Position numbers and translations under genes: made by a program. The notes under the pieces were generated by a model, which had not been told where the DNA came from, did not search any database, and was given only the letters and a program-made list of their open reading frames with translations. DNA of 64,000 bases from Caulobacter mirabilis (GTDB lineage: Bacteria > Pseudomonadota > Alphaproteobacteria > Caulobacterales > Caulobacteraceae): positions 1,860,001 to 1,924,000 of the forward strand of contig NZ_CP024201.1 in NCBI RefSeq assembly GCF_002749615.1. The letters are read 5' to 3'. Shown piece by piece: positions 28,660 to 37,941 of the stretch (position 1 is the first letter of the stretch; each line of letters starts with the position of its first letter).

Positions 28660-29676
28660 GTGATCGAAAGAAACTGGAACGAGCTCATCCGCCCCGAAAA
28701 GCCGCTGATCGAGAACGGCGCCGACGCCAGCCGCAAGGCTCGCATCGTCGCCGAGCCTCTGGAGCGCGGTTTTGGGGTGACGCTCGGCAACGCGCTGCGT
28801 CGCGTTCTCCTCTCCTCCCTGCAAGGCGCGGCCGTGACGGCCGTCCAGATCGACGGCGTCGTGCACGAGTTCTCCTCGCTGGAAGGCGTGCGTGAGGACG
28901 TCGTCGACATCGTTCTCAACATCAAGCAGCTCGCCCTCCGCATGCATTCGGAAGGCCCCAAGCGCATGACCCTGCGCGCCAAGGGCCCGGGCGCGGTCAC
29001 CGCCAGCCAGATCGACGTCCCCTCGGACATCGAGATCCTGAACGGCGACCATGTGCTCTGCACCCTGGACGACGGCGCCGAAGTGCGCATGGAGTTCACG
29101 GTCAACAACGGCAAGGGCTACGTCCCGGCCGACCGCAACCGTCCGGAAGACGCGCCGATCGGCCTGATCGCCGTCGACGCCCTGTACAGCCCGGTCAAGC
29201 GCGTCGCCTACCGTGTCGAGCCGACCCGTCAGGGCCAGTCGCTGGACTACGACAAGCTGGTGCTGGAAGTCGAAACCAACGGCGCCGTCGGCCCGGTGGA
29301 CGCGGTGGCCTACGCCGCCCGCATCCTGCAGGACCAACTGCAGATCTTCATCACCTTCGAAGAGCCGAAGGCGAAGACCGACAGCGAGTCGAAGCCGGAA
29401 CTGCCGTTCAACCCGGCGCTGCTGAAGAAGGTCGACGAGCTGGAGCTGTCGGTCCGTTCGGCCAACTGCCTGAAGAACGACAACATCGTCTACATCGGCG
29501 ACCTGATCCAGAAGACGGAGGCGGAGATGCTCCGCACGCCGAACTTCGGCCGCAAGTCGCTGAACGAGATCAAGGAAGTGCTCGCGGGCATGAACCTGCA
29601 TCTCGGCATGGACGTGCCGAACTGGCCGCCCGAAAACATCGAAGACCTGGCCAAGAAGTTCGAAGACCAGATCTAA
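28660..29676 (+). CDS. rpoA: RNA polymerase alpha subunit
   Basis: 338 residues from the GTG at 28660 (CAAGGA upstream), which gives the standard start [15 protein letters not shown]; longer in-frame extensions have no homology. NTD assembly residues are in [20 protein letters not shown]; the CTD ([20 protein letters not shown], with helix-hairpin-helix region) follows an acidic linker. The CTD contacts UP elements and activators. rpsD, found in this operon in E. coli, is absent here. Confidence 0.98.
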   Translation: MIERNWNELIRPEKPLIENGADASRKARIVAEPLERGFGVTLGNALRRVLLSSLQGAAVTAVQIDGVVHEFSSLEGVREDVVDIVLNIKQLALRMHSEGPKRMTLRAKGPGAVTASQIDVPSDIEILNGDHVLCTLDDGAEVRMEFTVNNGKGYVPADRNRPEDAPIGLIAVDALYSPVKRVAYRVEPTRQGQSLDYDKLVLEVETNGAVGPVDAVAYAARILQDQLQIFITFEEPKAKTDSESKPELPFNPALLKKVDELELSVRSANCLKNDNIVYIGDLIQKTEAEMLRTPNFGRKSLNEIKEVLAGMNLHLGMDVPNWPPENIEDLAKKFEDQI

Positions 29677-29838
29677 GTCGCGTACCGCGCCTGTTCCCGG
29701 ATCGGCCGCAAGGCCGGTCCGGGGTCCATCGAAGCCGCATCGCGGCGGAGGACCCCGGCGCATCGTTCTGAACCTGGCGGGAACCGCAGCCGGGATTGGT
29801 GATGACCACTGCAGGGCTTGAGGCCCGGGAGAACTACA

Positions 29839-30252
29839 ATGCGTCACGGTAAAGCACACCGTAAGCTGGGCCGCACCCAGAGCCACCGCGCCGCCATGTT
29901 CGCGAACATGTCGGCTTCGCTGATCAAGCACGAGCAGATCGTCACCACCCTGCCGAAGGCGAAGGAGCTGCGTCCGATCGTCGAGAAGCTGGTCACGCTC
30001 GGCAAGCGCGGCGACCTGCACGCTCGCCGTCAGGCCATCAGCCAGATCCGCGACATCGAGCAGGTCGGCAAGCTCTTCGCCGTCCTCGGCCCGCGCTACA
30101 AGGACCGCAACGGCGGCTACATCCGCGTCCTGAAGGCCGGCTTCCGCTACGGCGACAACGCCCCGATGGCCGTGATCGAGTTCGTCGATCGCGACGTCAA
30201 CGAAAAGGGCAAGGACTCCGGTCCGGTCCAGACCTTCGCCGGCGACGAGTAA
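29839..30252 (+). CDS. rplQ: 50S ribosomal protein L17
   Basis: 137 residues from the ATG at 29839: [20 protein letters not shown], then [20 protein letters not shown]. Normal for alphaproteobacteria. A 162-base GC-rich gap with a CCCGGATCGGCC-type inverted repeat separates it from rpoA. Last gene of the cluster; terminator follows. Confidence 0.97.
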   Translation: MRHGKAHRKLGRTQSHRAAMFANMSASLIKHEQIVTTLPKAKELRPIVEKLVTLGKRGDLHARRQAISQIRDIEQVGKLFAVLGPRYKDRNGGYIRVLKAGFRYGDNAPMAVIEFVDRDVNEKGKDSGPVQTFAGDE

Positions 30253-30278
30253 GTCGACAGCGACCGTCCAGAGATACG

Positions 30279-30311
30279 AAAGGCCCCGGAGCGATCCGGG
30301 GCCTTTTGCTT
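30279..30311 (+). terminator. Terminator of the ribosomal/rpoA operon
   Basis: AAAGGCCCCGGA / TCCGGGGCCTTT twelve-pair stem, GCGA loop, TTTTGCTTTT tail. Symmetric enough to act for the minus-strand toxin gene as well. Confidence 0.9.
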
Positions 30312-30316
30312 TTGAG

Positions 30317-30592
30317 TTAGGGCCTAGGCCGCCGCGCTGCTTGGCGAATGTGCACGATATAGACCTCGGTCTCGCGCACTCGATAGAAGATCAGATACGG
30401 GCGCACCGTGGTCAGTTTCCGAAGCGACCCTCGCGCCTGCGCGTCGCGCTCGGCATGATCTGCAAGGGTTTCTGTGGCGTCCTGAATGAGCCGGGCCAGG
30501 CGATCGGCGGCGAGCGGATTGTCTTTGGCGATGAACGCCCTGATGCGTTTCAGGTCGTCCCGGGCTCTCCGGGCCCAGACTACTCGCCACAT
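30317..30592 (-). CDS. RelE/ParE-superfamily toxin
   Basis: 91 residues. WARRARDDLKRIRAFIAKDN at the N terminus and RPYLIFYRVRETEVYIVHIRQAARR at the C terminus are the ParE/RelE toxin pattern (helical hairpin then sheet ending in a basic strand). ParE members poison gyrase, RelE members cleave ribosome-bound mRNA; sequence alone does not choose. The start overlaps the antitoxin gene by 13 bases, the classical antitoxin-first operon. Confidence 0.85.
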   Translation of the reverse strand: MWRVVWARRARDDLKRIRAFIAKDNPLAADRLARLIQDATETLADHAERDAQARGSLRKLTTVRPYLIFYRVRETEVYIVHIRQAARRPRP

Positions 30593-30789
30593 TCAGGAGG
30601 CGGGAGTTCGTTCTCCGTCCCCCACGAGCGCACCCAGCGCATGACGGCCTCGTTGCTGATGACGCGGCCTGCCGCGATATCGGCTTCAGCCTCCGCGATC
30701 GCTCGTTCGTCTTCCTGGTCGAGCTCGTCGAGCAGGTCGAACTCGACGGCCTGATCCTCGACGCCAGGGATGTCGCTGTCGTCTTCCAT
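30580..30789 (-). CDS. Antitoxin partner of the RelE/ParE toxin
   Basis: 69 residues, very acidic N terminus (MEDDSDIPGVEDQAVEFDLL) then AIAEAEADIAAGRVISNEAVMRWVRSWG, a pattern common in small antitoxins paired with ParE/RelE toxins. No clear ribbon-helix-helix is visible, so the DNA-binding part may be minimal or the autoregulation weak. First gene of the pair. Confidence 0.75.
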   Translation of the reverse strand: MEDDSDIPGVEDQAVEFDLLDELDQEDERAIAEAEADIAAGRVISNEAVMRWVRSWGTENELPPPECGE

Positions 30790-30832
30790 CCCCGAAGGCT
30801 AGCACGCGACGCGCGAATGTTCCACTCTTGTT

Positions 30833-31690
30833 CTACTCCCGCGTCAGATCCTGGCGGCGGAAGAGGAACAGCGCCAGGGCGACCAGGCCGACCAGCCAGG
30901 CCAGCAGGAAGGCCAGGGCGAAGGGTGCGCTGGTCGGTTGGGCGTAGGCGGGGGTATCCATCGCGATGGCGCTCTTCACCGTGTTGACGCTGAGCGCGGG
31001 CAGGGCGGCCAGCCAGTGCAGGGGCGGATCATGCGGCGTGGGGAAGCCCTTCTGCGCGCCGGCGATGACGAAGCCCTGGACCAGCCAAAGGCCGATCGGG
31101 ACCAGCAGGGCCGCGACGCCGTTGCGCGTCGCCACCGCGACGCAGGCGGCCACCGCGGCGAGCGTCATGAGCTCGAGCCAGCAGATCAGGAACAGGCCGG
31201 CGAAGGCGCTGACGGCCTCGCCCGGGTTGCGGCTGAGGGCTATCGGGCTGCCCACGATCAGCGCGTCGATGATCCCGCCGAGGAGCCGGCCGATGATCAG
31301 GGCGACCAGACCCGCGGCGGCGGCCACCCCGAAGGTCAGCAGCTTGCCGAGCATCAGGTTGATGCGGGTGTTGCGCGGGGTGAGCAGTCGCCAGGTCTCC
31401 CACCGGTAGTCCCCGGCCAGCACCTGCGACGCGCAGATCATGAAGAATATCTGCGCCAGGAAGAAGCCGGAGATGTTCAGGGCGCTCATCGCCTGTTGGC
31501 TCAGGTCGACGGCGCTGCCCAGCACCGTCGCGGGGTCGTGACCGCTCTTGCCGACGACGAAGGCCATGAAGACGGCGTTTCCGATCGCCGACAGCATGAC
31601 CACGATCGGCACGAAGAGCAGGCTCCAGAACAGCGTGCCCCTGGCCTTGGACAGGCGCAGCCGTTCGGCGGCGAAGGCGTCAGCGAGCAT
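30833..31690 (-). CDS. ABC-2 type transporter permease
   Basis: 285 residues, about six membrane helices, starting MLADAFAAERLRLSKARGTL, the usual cytosolic N-terminal segment of ABC-2 permeases before helix 1. GDYRWETWRLLTPRNTRINL between helices 2 and 3 fits the family's coupling region. Ends in a basic FRRQDLTRE. Co-transcribed with, and overlapping by 11 bases, the ATPase gene. Substrate unknown. Confidence 0.85.
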   Translation of the reverse strand: MLADAFAAERLRLSKARGTLFWSLLFVPIVVMLSAIGNAVFMAFVVGKSGHDPATVLGSAVDLSQQAMSALNISGFFLAQIFFMICASQVLAGDYRWETWRLLTPRNTRINLMLGKLLTFGVAAAAGLVALIIGRLLGGIIDALIVGSPIALSRNPGEAVSAFAGLFLICWLELMTLAAVAACVAVATRNGVAALLVPIGLWLVQGFVIAGAQKGFPTPHDPPLHWLAALPALSVNTVKSAIAMDTPAYAQPTSAPFALAFLLAWLVGLVALALFLFRRQDLTRE

Positions 31691-32576
31691 CGGCGGCGTC
31701 TCCGGTCAGGTTGAGGAACACCGTCTCCAGGTCGCCGCCGATCCAGCGGGCCTCGACGATGTCGACGCCGCTGGTCGCCAGGGCGCGGATCAGGCCCGGC
31801 GCCTCGGCGCGGGTCACGGTCGCCAGCACGGCGCCGTCGCCGTCGGGCGCGCCGCGCTCGCCCAGCGTTTCCAGCACCTTGGCGATCGGCGCGGCGGTCA
31901 GGCGCAGGCGTTCGTGGACGGCGGTCAGCTGGTCCACCCCGCCTTCGCCGACCAGCTTGCCGCGGTCGAGGATGGCGACGCGGTCGCAGACCCGCTGCAC
32001 CTCGTCGAGCTGGTGGCTGGCCAGGATGATGGTCACCCCGTCCTTGTCGGCCAGCTCGCGCATCAGGGTGCGCATCTCCAGGATCCCGGCCGGGTCCATG
32101 CCGCTGGTCGGTTCGTCGAGGATGAGCAGCTCGGGCTGGGTCAGCAGGGCGGCGGCCAGGGCCAGGCGCTGCTTCATGCCGACCGAGAAGCCGTGGACCT
32201 TGCGGTCGGCGGCCTCGGTCAGGCCCACCCGGGCCAGCCAGCGGTCGATCTCGGGCGCCTCCTGGCCGGAGGCGCGGGCCAGCATCCGCAGGGTGTCGCG
32301 CGCGGTCAGCCAGGGCAGGAACCGCGGCGTCTCGATCACCGCCCCGATCCTGCGCAGGGCCCCGATGTCGCCGGCCGGCGCGCCGAGCAGACGGGTCTCG
32401 CCGCTGGTCGGTCGCACCAGGCCCAGGACGATGCGGAACAGGGTGCTCTTGCCGGCGCCGTTCGGCCCCAGCACGCCGTAGATGCCGCCGCGCGGCGCTT
32501 TCAGCGACAGGCCGTCCAGCGCCTTGACGGTCCCGAAGGCCTTGCTCACGGTCGCGGCTTCGAGCGCGTAACTCAT
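31680..32576 (-). CDS. ABC transporter ATP-binding protein (BcrA/CcmA type)
   Basis: 298 residues. Walker A GPNGAGKST (37-45), signature SVGMKQR (131-137; Met replaces the usual Gly of SGGM-type variants), Walker B LLILDEPTSGMDP (150-162), and a His switch in ILASHQ. The C-terminal 80 residues resemble the extension seen in bacitracin-export ATPases. Partner of the permease downstream; probably exports a peptide, lipid or drug, or acts in copper/antibiotic tolerance. Confidence 0.9.
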   Translation of the reverse strand: MSYALEAATVSKAFGTVKALDGLSLKAPRGGIYGVLGPNGAGKSTLFRIVLGLVRPTSGETRLLGAPAGDIGALRRIGAVIETPRFLPWLTARDTLRMLARASGQEAPEIDRWLARVGLTEAADRKVHGFSVGMKQRLALAAALLTQPELLILDEPTSGMDPAGILEMRTLMRELADKDGVTIILASHQLDEVQRVCDRVAILDRGKLVGEGGVDQLTAVHERLRLTAAPIAKVLETLGERGAPDGDGAVLATVTRAEAPGLIRALATSGVDIVEARWIGGDLETVFLNLTGDAADAR

Positions 32577-32700
32577 CGGATCATCGGCGGTCCCCGCCCG
32601 CGGTTGCCAAGGGCCGCGTCATCGAACCGCGACATGCGGCGACTATGACCGGCGCCGTCGAGTCCGCCAAGCCGCCCCGGCGGGGCATGGACAAGAGTTC

Positions 32701-33927
32701 ATGGAGCGTTGGATGCCGTCGATGCGGGGCCTGTTGCTGGGCCTGTTTCTCGTCCTGGCGGCGCCGGCCGCGTTCGCCGCGGAGCGGACGCCGCTGATCC
32801 TGGTCTCGATCGACGGCTTCCGCGCCGAGTACCTGCAGCGGGGCCTGACTCCGGCCCTGAGCGCGCTGGCGGCCGAGGGCGCGCGGGCCCAGGCGATGCG
32901 CCCGTCCTTTCCGGTGAACACCTTCCCCAACCACTACACCCTGGTCACCGGCCTGCGGCCCGACCATCACGGCCTGACCGACAACACCATGTTCGACCCG
33001 GCCCGCCCGGGCGTGAAGTTCCACATGGGCGCCCGCGACCAGGTCGCGGACCGCTTCTGGTGGGACGGCGGCGAGCCGATCTGGGTGGGGGCCGAGCGCC
33101 GCGGCGTGAAGACCGCCACGATGTTCTGGCCGGGCTCGGAGACGGACGTGCGCGGCGTCCGCCCCTCGATCTGGCGGCCCTACGCCAAGGAGACGCCGGC
33201 CTTCGACCGGGTCGACCAGCTGCTCGGCTGGCTGGACCTGCCGGCGGCGGACCGCCCGGTCTTCATGACCCTCTACTTCGAGGCCGTCGACAGCCAGGGT
33301 CACCACGGCGGCCCGCGCAGCCCGGAACTGGAGCAGGCCTTGCGCGACGTCGACGCGGCCCTGGCGAGGCTGGTCGCGGGGCTGAAGGCGAGGGCGCTCT
33401 ACGACGCGGTCAACGTCATCGTGGTTTCGGATCACGGCATGGCCGAGACCTCACCCGACCGCGTGGTCTTCCTGGACGACATCCTTCCCGTCGACGCCTT
33501 CACGCCGGTGACCGTGGGCTCGATGGCGGGAGTGATCCCGGCCTCGCCGGAGGCGGAGCGCCGCCTGGTCGGCCGGCACGATCATCTGGAATGCTGGCGC
33601 AAGGCGGAGATGCCGCCGCGCCTGCACTACGGGACCCATGTCCGGATCCCGCCGGTGATGTGCCTGGCCGCCGGCGGCTGGATCGTCACCACCCGCGCCC
33701 GCTGGGCGCAGTGGACGATGAAGGGCCCCGGCGGGGCCCACGGCTTCGATCCACTGGCTACGGACATGCAGGCGATCTTCGTCGCCCGCGGTCCGGCGAT
33801 CCGACCGGGCGTGGTGCTGCCGGCGTTCGACAACGTCTCTGTCTATCCGCTGCTGGCGCGCCTGCTGGACATCCCGCCGGCCTCCAACGACGGCCGGCTG
33901 GAGGACGTCGCCGCGGCGCTGCGGTGA
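32701..33927 (+). CDS. Secreted ectonucleotide pyrophosphatase/phosphodiesterase
   Basis: 408 residues; signal peptide ending APAAFAA (start at 32701; ATG at 32713 is equally possible). Alkaline-phosphatase-superfamily core: LILVSIDGFRAEYL (metal Asp), MRPSFPVNTFPNHYTLVTGL (nucleophile Thr/Asn), MTLYFEAVDSQGHHGG (metal Asp/His), VIVVSDHGMAE (Asp-His), and MKGPGGAHGFDP (last His). This is the NPP arrangement, so it should cleave phosphodiester or pyrophosphate bonds in the periplasm. Convergent with the metallophosphatase gene. Confidence 0.88.
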   Translation: MERWMPSMRGLLLGLFLVLAAPAAFAAERTPLILVSIDGFRAEYLQRGLTPALSALAAEGARAQAMRPSFPVNTFPNHYTLVTGLRPDHHGLTDNTMFDPARPGVKFHMGARDQVADRFWWDGGEPIWVGAERRGVKTATMFWPGSETDVRGVRPSIWRPYAKETPAFDRVDQLLGWLDLPAADRPVFMTLYFEAVDSQGHHGGPRSPELEQALRDVDAALARLVAGLKARALYDAVNVIVVSDHGMAETSPDRVVFLDDILPVDAFTPVTVGSMAGVIPASPEAERRLVGRHDHLECWRKAEMPPRLHYGTHVRIPPVMCLAAGGWIVTTRARWAQWTMKGPGGAHGFDPLATDMQAIFVARGPAIRPGVVLPAFDNVSVYPLLARLLDIPPASNDGRLEDVAAALR

Positions 33928-33938
33928 GCTCTTCTTCC

Positions 33939-33967
33939 GTCATCCTCGCGCTTGTCGCGGGGATGAC
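33939..33967. terminator. Hairpin between convergent phosphoesterase genes
   Basis: GTCATCC-TCGCG / CGCG-GGATGAC imperfect stem, CTTGT loop, in the 57-base convergent gap. It looks like a fragment of a common GTCATCC repeat and may act as a bidirectional terminator; no clean T tract. Confidence 0.5.
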
Positions 33968-33984
33968 GAGGGGGCGGGCGGCCG

Positions 33985-35376
33985 CTAGCCCAGCAGCGCC
34001 TTGGCGGCCACGGCCTTGAGGCGCAGGTCGGGGACTTCGCGGAAGGCCAGGTCCGACGCGCCGAAGTATTCCGCCTGGTTCATGGCGTTCCAATCGGTGG
34101 TGACGATCCGCGCGGTCTCGCCGGGCGCCTTCGCCTCGGCGCCGTAGAGGAAGTCGCCGTTGCGCTCGGCCAGCGGCATCGGCCGATCCTGGTTCGCGCG
34201 GGCCAGGAAGGCGGCCAAGCGTTCACGAGGAATCTCGGCGACCATCAGCTTCCCTTCGAACCGCACCACGGCGTCGAAGGCATGGCGCGACACGGGTCCG
34301 GCCGGCAGGCCTGTTCCCAGGGTCGTGTGGCCGATGAAGCCGGCGTCGGCGCCGGCGGCGCGGGCCATGGCGGCGGCGACGGCGCGGCCCGTCTCGCCCA
34401 GCGTCAGGACCTTGGGCGCGACGCCGAGGATCGCCTTCTCCTGGTCGGTCAGGGTCTGGGCCAAGGTCGCCGGGATCAGCGCCGCCAGGCGAGGCGAGGG
34501 GGCCGCGTCGGCCGCGACGGGGATCGAGGCCGCCTCGGCCGCGCCGTCGGCCCGCAGGTCGATGGCGGTGTAGGCGTTGCTCCAGGATCCGGTGTGGACA
34601 TAGAGGCTGCGGCCGCGGCGGTGCTGGAACAGCAGGTGGTTGTGGCCGCCGACCATCACCGTCTTCTCGGGCAGCAGCGGCAGGATCTCGCGATCCGCAG
34701 CCACGCCGGCGTGGCTCATCACCATGGAGAGATCGGCGCCGGCCAGGGCCTGGGCGAGGCTGGCCCGCGCCCAGTCGCCGGGGACGGGGATCAATAACGC
34801 GGGCCGGCTTTCCTTCGGATAGGTGTTCAGGGAATTGGTCGCGACGCCGACCACGCGCAGCCTGCGGCGGCCGAAGGGCAGGTCCGCGCTCGCGGGCGCG
34901 TAGGGTTTGCCCGTGCGCGTATCGACGATGGTGCTGACCACGGTGATCCCCTGGCCTTGCAGGCGGGCGACCACCTGGGCCAGGTCCAGGGTGATGTCGT
35001 TGTCGTGGTTGCCCAGGTTGAACACCGTCGGCGCGATCCTGGGCAGGGCGGCCAGGAAGGCCCAGTCGACGGCGCCATCCGAACGCGTCGCCGCGACGTT
35101 GCCGTGCTCGAAGGTGTCGCCGTTGATCGCTATGACGTGCGGGACCCGCGGATGGGCGGCGACCTCGGCCTCCAGGGCGGCGAGCAGCTGGCCGGTCCGC
35201 TCGTAGGCGGAATGCAGGTCCGACATCGCCAGGATGCGGCCCGCGACAGGCGCGGCGGCGAAGGCGGTCAGCAGCGGGGCGGCGGCGGTCGCCGCCAGCC
35301 CGCCGAGAAGGAGACGACGGCGATCGGTCAGACGATCGGCGGGGGGCAGGAACTGGGACACCGGTCCACTTCCCAC
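33985..35376 (-). CDS. Exported 5'-nucleotidase/metallophosphoesterase
   Basis: 463 residues with a twin-arginine signal (TDRRRLLLGGLAATAAAPLL). Calcineurin-like metal sites are in order: ILAMSDLHSAYE, INGDTFEHGN, FNLGNHDND, SMVMSHAGV and MVGGHNHLLF, followed by a C-terminal 5'-nucleotidase-like domain (APKVLTLGETGRAVAAAMAR) that would bind the nucleoside. Predicted to dephosphorylate nucleotides or similar in the periplasm; with the NPP enzyme beside it, a nucleotide-scavenging pair is plausible. Confidence 0.85.
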   Translation of the reverse strand: MGSGPVSQFLPPADRLTDRRRLLLGGLAATAAAPLLTAFAAAPVAGRILAMSDLHSAYERTGQLLAALEAEVAAHPRVPHVIAINGDTFEHGNVAATRSDGAVDWAFLAALPRIAPTVFNLGNHDNDITLDLAQVVARLQGQGITVVSTIVDTRTGKPYAPASADLPFGRRRLRVVGVATNSLNTYPKESRPALLIPVPGDWARASLAQALAGADLSMVMSHAGVAADREILPLLPEKTVMVGGHNHLLFQHRRGRSLYVHTGSWSNAYTAIDLRADGAAEAASIPVAADAAPSPRLAALIPATLAQTLTDQEKAILGVAPKVLTLGETGRAVAAAMARAAGADAGFIGHTTLGTGLPAGPVSRHAFDAVVRFEGKLMVAEIPRERLAAFLARANQDRPMPLAERNGDFLYGAEAKAPGETARIVTTDWNAMNQAEYFGASDLAFREVPDLRLKAVAAKALLG

Positions 35377-35550
35377 TCTTTGAGGCGTCGGGCAACGTGC
35401 GCAAGCCGCCGAAACAGACGCCAGGTCGTGATTTCTGTTGCACTGTGGCCGCGTTGCGAAAACTTCATACGATAACAGGGTTTTATCCTGGAGCTTTCAG
35501 ACGCTCCGGCCTAGGTGACGCGCGTTCAGCTTCCCCGGGGATTCCTCATC

Positions 35551-37791
35551 ATGACTCGTCGTCTCAGCGCGCTCGCCGGCTCGGCCAGCGGCCTGGCTCT
35601 TCTCATCGCAACGCCCGCTCTGGCCGAGACGGCCGAGGCCGCGCCGGCCGCGGTCACGGTCGAGGACATCGTCGTCACCGCCCAGCGCCGCAGCGAGAAC
35701 ATCCGTGACGTGCCGTTCGCCGTCACCGCGATGAACAAGGAGTCGGTCACGGCGATCGCCGCCGGCGGCGGCGACATCCTGCAGCTGTCGGCCCGGGTGC
35801 CCAGCCTGCAGGTCGAAAGCTCCAACGGCCGCTACGCCCCGCGCTTCTACATCCGCGGCCTGGGCAACGTGGACTTCGACTTCAACGCCTCGCAGCCGGT
35901 CTCGATCGTGCTCGACGACGTGGTGCTCGAGAACGTCTACCTGAAGGGTTTCCCGCTGTTCGACGTGCAGCAGGTCGAAGTCCTGCGCGGGCCGCAGGGC
36001 ACCCTGTTCGGCCGCAACACCCCGGCCGGCGTGGTCAAGATCGACACCGTCAAGCCGACCGACGACTTCACCGGCTTCGGCACGGTCGGCTTCGGCAACC
36101 TGGGCTCGACCCGGGCCGAGGCCGGCCTGACCATCCCGATCAGCGACACCCTGCAGGTCCGCATCGCCGGCCTGTGGAACCACCGCGACGACTGGGTCGA
36201 CAACGCCTACAACCCGCCCTTCGCCAATCCGAACGACGACGACCTGGGCAACTTCGACGACCGCGCCGCCCGCGTGCACGTCGCCTGGCAGCCGACCGCC
36301 CAGCTGTCCGCCCTGCTGACCCTGCAGGCCCGCGACTACGAAGGCACCGGCACGATGAACCGCGCCAACGTGCTGACCAAGGGCTCGAACAAGCTGAACG
36401 GCAACTTCGACCGCGACCGCGTCTGGTACGACGGCGGCCGCAACAACTACCAGAAGCAGGAGACGACCTCGCAGTCGCTGCAGGTCGCCTACGACTTCGG
36501 TCCGGCGACCCTGACCGGCGTGATCGGCTCCTACCAGGGCTCGTCGGCCGGCAACGGCGACATCGACGGCGGCGTCGCCTCGGCTCCGGCCGACGCGCCC
36601 TACAAGACCCCGTTCAATTCCGAGACCGGCACCCTGGACAGCGACCTGCGCCAGGACACCTACGAGCTGCGCCTGGCCTCGAACGGCGACGGCCGTCTCG
36701 GCTGGCAGGTCGGCGCCTTCTACTGGAAGGAAAAGTTCAACCTGATCTCGGCGACCTTCAACGGCACCGGCGGCCTGACCCCGACCATCGTCACCGACAT
36801 CCTGCAGAAGTCCGACTCCTGGTCGGTGTTCGGCCAGGGCAACTACCAGGTGACCGACGCCCTGAAGATCACCGCCGGCCTGCGCTACACCGACGACAGC
36901 CGCGACTTCCGCGGCCAGCGCGTCGTCGGCGCGCCGCTCGACGTGACCAAGAAGGTCGGCGACCAGCAGGTCAGCTGGGACATCAGCGCCCTGTACGAGG
37001 TCAACCCGGACGTCAACCTGTTCGCCCGCATCGCCAAGGGCTACCGCGGCCCGTCGATCCAGGGCCGGATCGCGATGTCCAACGTGGTGACCACCGCCAA
37101 CTCCGAGACCGTGATGTCCTACGAGGCCGGCGTGAAGTCGCGCCTGTGGGACGGCCGGGCCCGGCTGAACGCCACCGCCTACTACTATGAAGTGACCGAT
37201 CCGCAGTTCACCGCCATCGGCGGCGAGGGCAACTTCAACCAGCTGATCAACGCCGACAAGGGCGTCGGCTACGGCCTGGAAATCGACGGCGACGTCACCC
37301 TGGGCTACGGCTTCAGCGTCTCGGGCGGCTTCGCCTGGAACCACACCGAGATCAAGGACAAGGACCTGCTGGTGGCCTTCTGCGGCGCCAACTGCACGGT
37401 CACCGATCCGATCGTGAACGTCGGCGCCACCCGCCGCGCCAACATCGACGGCAACCCGTTCCCGCAGGCGCCGAAGTACACCGCCAACATCACGCTGAAC
37501 TGGGAGCACACCCTCGGCAACGGCCAGGAGATCTTCGCCTCGACCGACTGGGTCATGCAGAAGGACTTCAACCTGTTCCTCTACGAGTCGGTCGAGTTCA
37601 TGCAGGACACCGCCTTCGAGGGCGGGATCCGCGCCGGCTGGCGTGACCCGAGCCGCGGCCTGGAGGCCGCCGCCTACGTCCGCAACGTCACCGACGAGGC
37701 GAACGTGATCGGCGCGATCGACTTCAACAACCTGACCGCCTTCGTCAACGAGCCCCGGACCTACGGCGTCCAGCTGACCAAGCGCTTCTAG
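35551..37791 (+). CDS. TonB-dependent outer-membrane receptor
   Basis: 746 residues from the ATG at 35551. Signal peptide cleaved after TPALA; TonB box around residues 39-45 (DIVVTAQRR). Plug domain with VPSLQVESSNGRYAPRFYIRGLGN and the family's VEVLRGPQGTLFGRNTPAGVV, then a 22-strand barrel ending in the aromatic GVQLTKRF. The VTAQRR class is abundant in Caulobacterales and sphingomonads; substrates include sugars, siderophores and aromatic compounds, so specificity is open. An approximately 170-base upstream gap holds its promoter; no Fur box seen. Confidence 0.93.
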   Translation: MTRRLSALAGSASGLALLIATPALAETAEAAPAAVTVEDIVVTAQRRSENIRDVPFAVTAMNKESVTAIAAGGGDILQLSARVPSLQVESSNGRYAPRFYIRGLGNVDFDFNASQPVSIVLDDVVLENVYLKGFPLFDVQQVEVLRGPQGTLFGRNTPAGVVKIDTVKPTDDFTGFGTVGFGNLGSTRAEAGLTIPISDTLQVRIAGLWNHRDDWVDNAYNPPFANPNDDDLGNFDDRAARVHVAWQPTAQLSALLTLQARDYEGTGTMNRANVLTKGSNKLNGNFDRDRVWYDGGRNNYQKQETTSQSLQVAYDFGPATLTGVIGSYQGSSAGNGDIDGGVASAPADAPYKTPFNSETGTLDSDLRQDTYELRLASNGDGRLGWQVGAFYWKEKFNLISATFNGTGGLTPTIVTDILQKSDSWSVFGQGNYQVTDALKITAGLRYTDDSRDFRGQRVVGAPLDVTKKVGDQQVSWDISALYEVNPDVNLFARIAKGYRGPSIQGRIAMSNVVTTANSETVMSYEAGVKSRLWDGRARLNATAYYYEVTDPQFTAIGGEGNFNQLINADKGVGYGLEIDGDVTLGYGFSVSGGFAWNHTEIKDKDLLVAFCGANCTVTDPIVNVGATRRANIDGNPFPQAPKYTANITLNWEHTLGNGQEIFASTDWVMQKDFNLFLYESVEFMQDTAFEGGIRAGWRDPSRGLEAAAYVRNVTDEANVIGAIDFNNLTAFVNEPRTYGVQLTKRF

Positions 37792-37804
37792 ACGGACGAC
37801 CAGG

Positions 37805-37841
37805 GACCCGGCGAGGCAGGCGCTTCGCCGGGTCTTCTTCT
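37805..37841 (+). terminator. Terminator after the TonB receptor gene
   Basis: GACCCGGCGA / TCGCCGGGTC ten-pair stem, ten-base loop, then TTCTTCT. Confidence 0.8.
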
Positions 37842-37941
37842 ATGGGGCGGGCGGTTCGACGACGCCGTTTCCCGCCAAGTCAGCAAGACTTGCAAGGCCG
37901 AGCCGGGCCAGGATGGCGCTCTCAGACGTTCGGAGCGCGAG

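Noticed and set aside
28513..30021. Minus-strand frame spanning rpoA
   Set aside because: rpoA on the plus strand is certain and the antisense protein has no family features.
35497..37509. Long minus-strand frame opposite the TonB receptor
   Set aside because: A shadow of a GC-rich gene; the plus-strand product matches TonB receptor motifs throughout.
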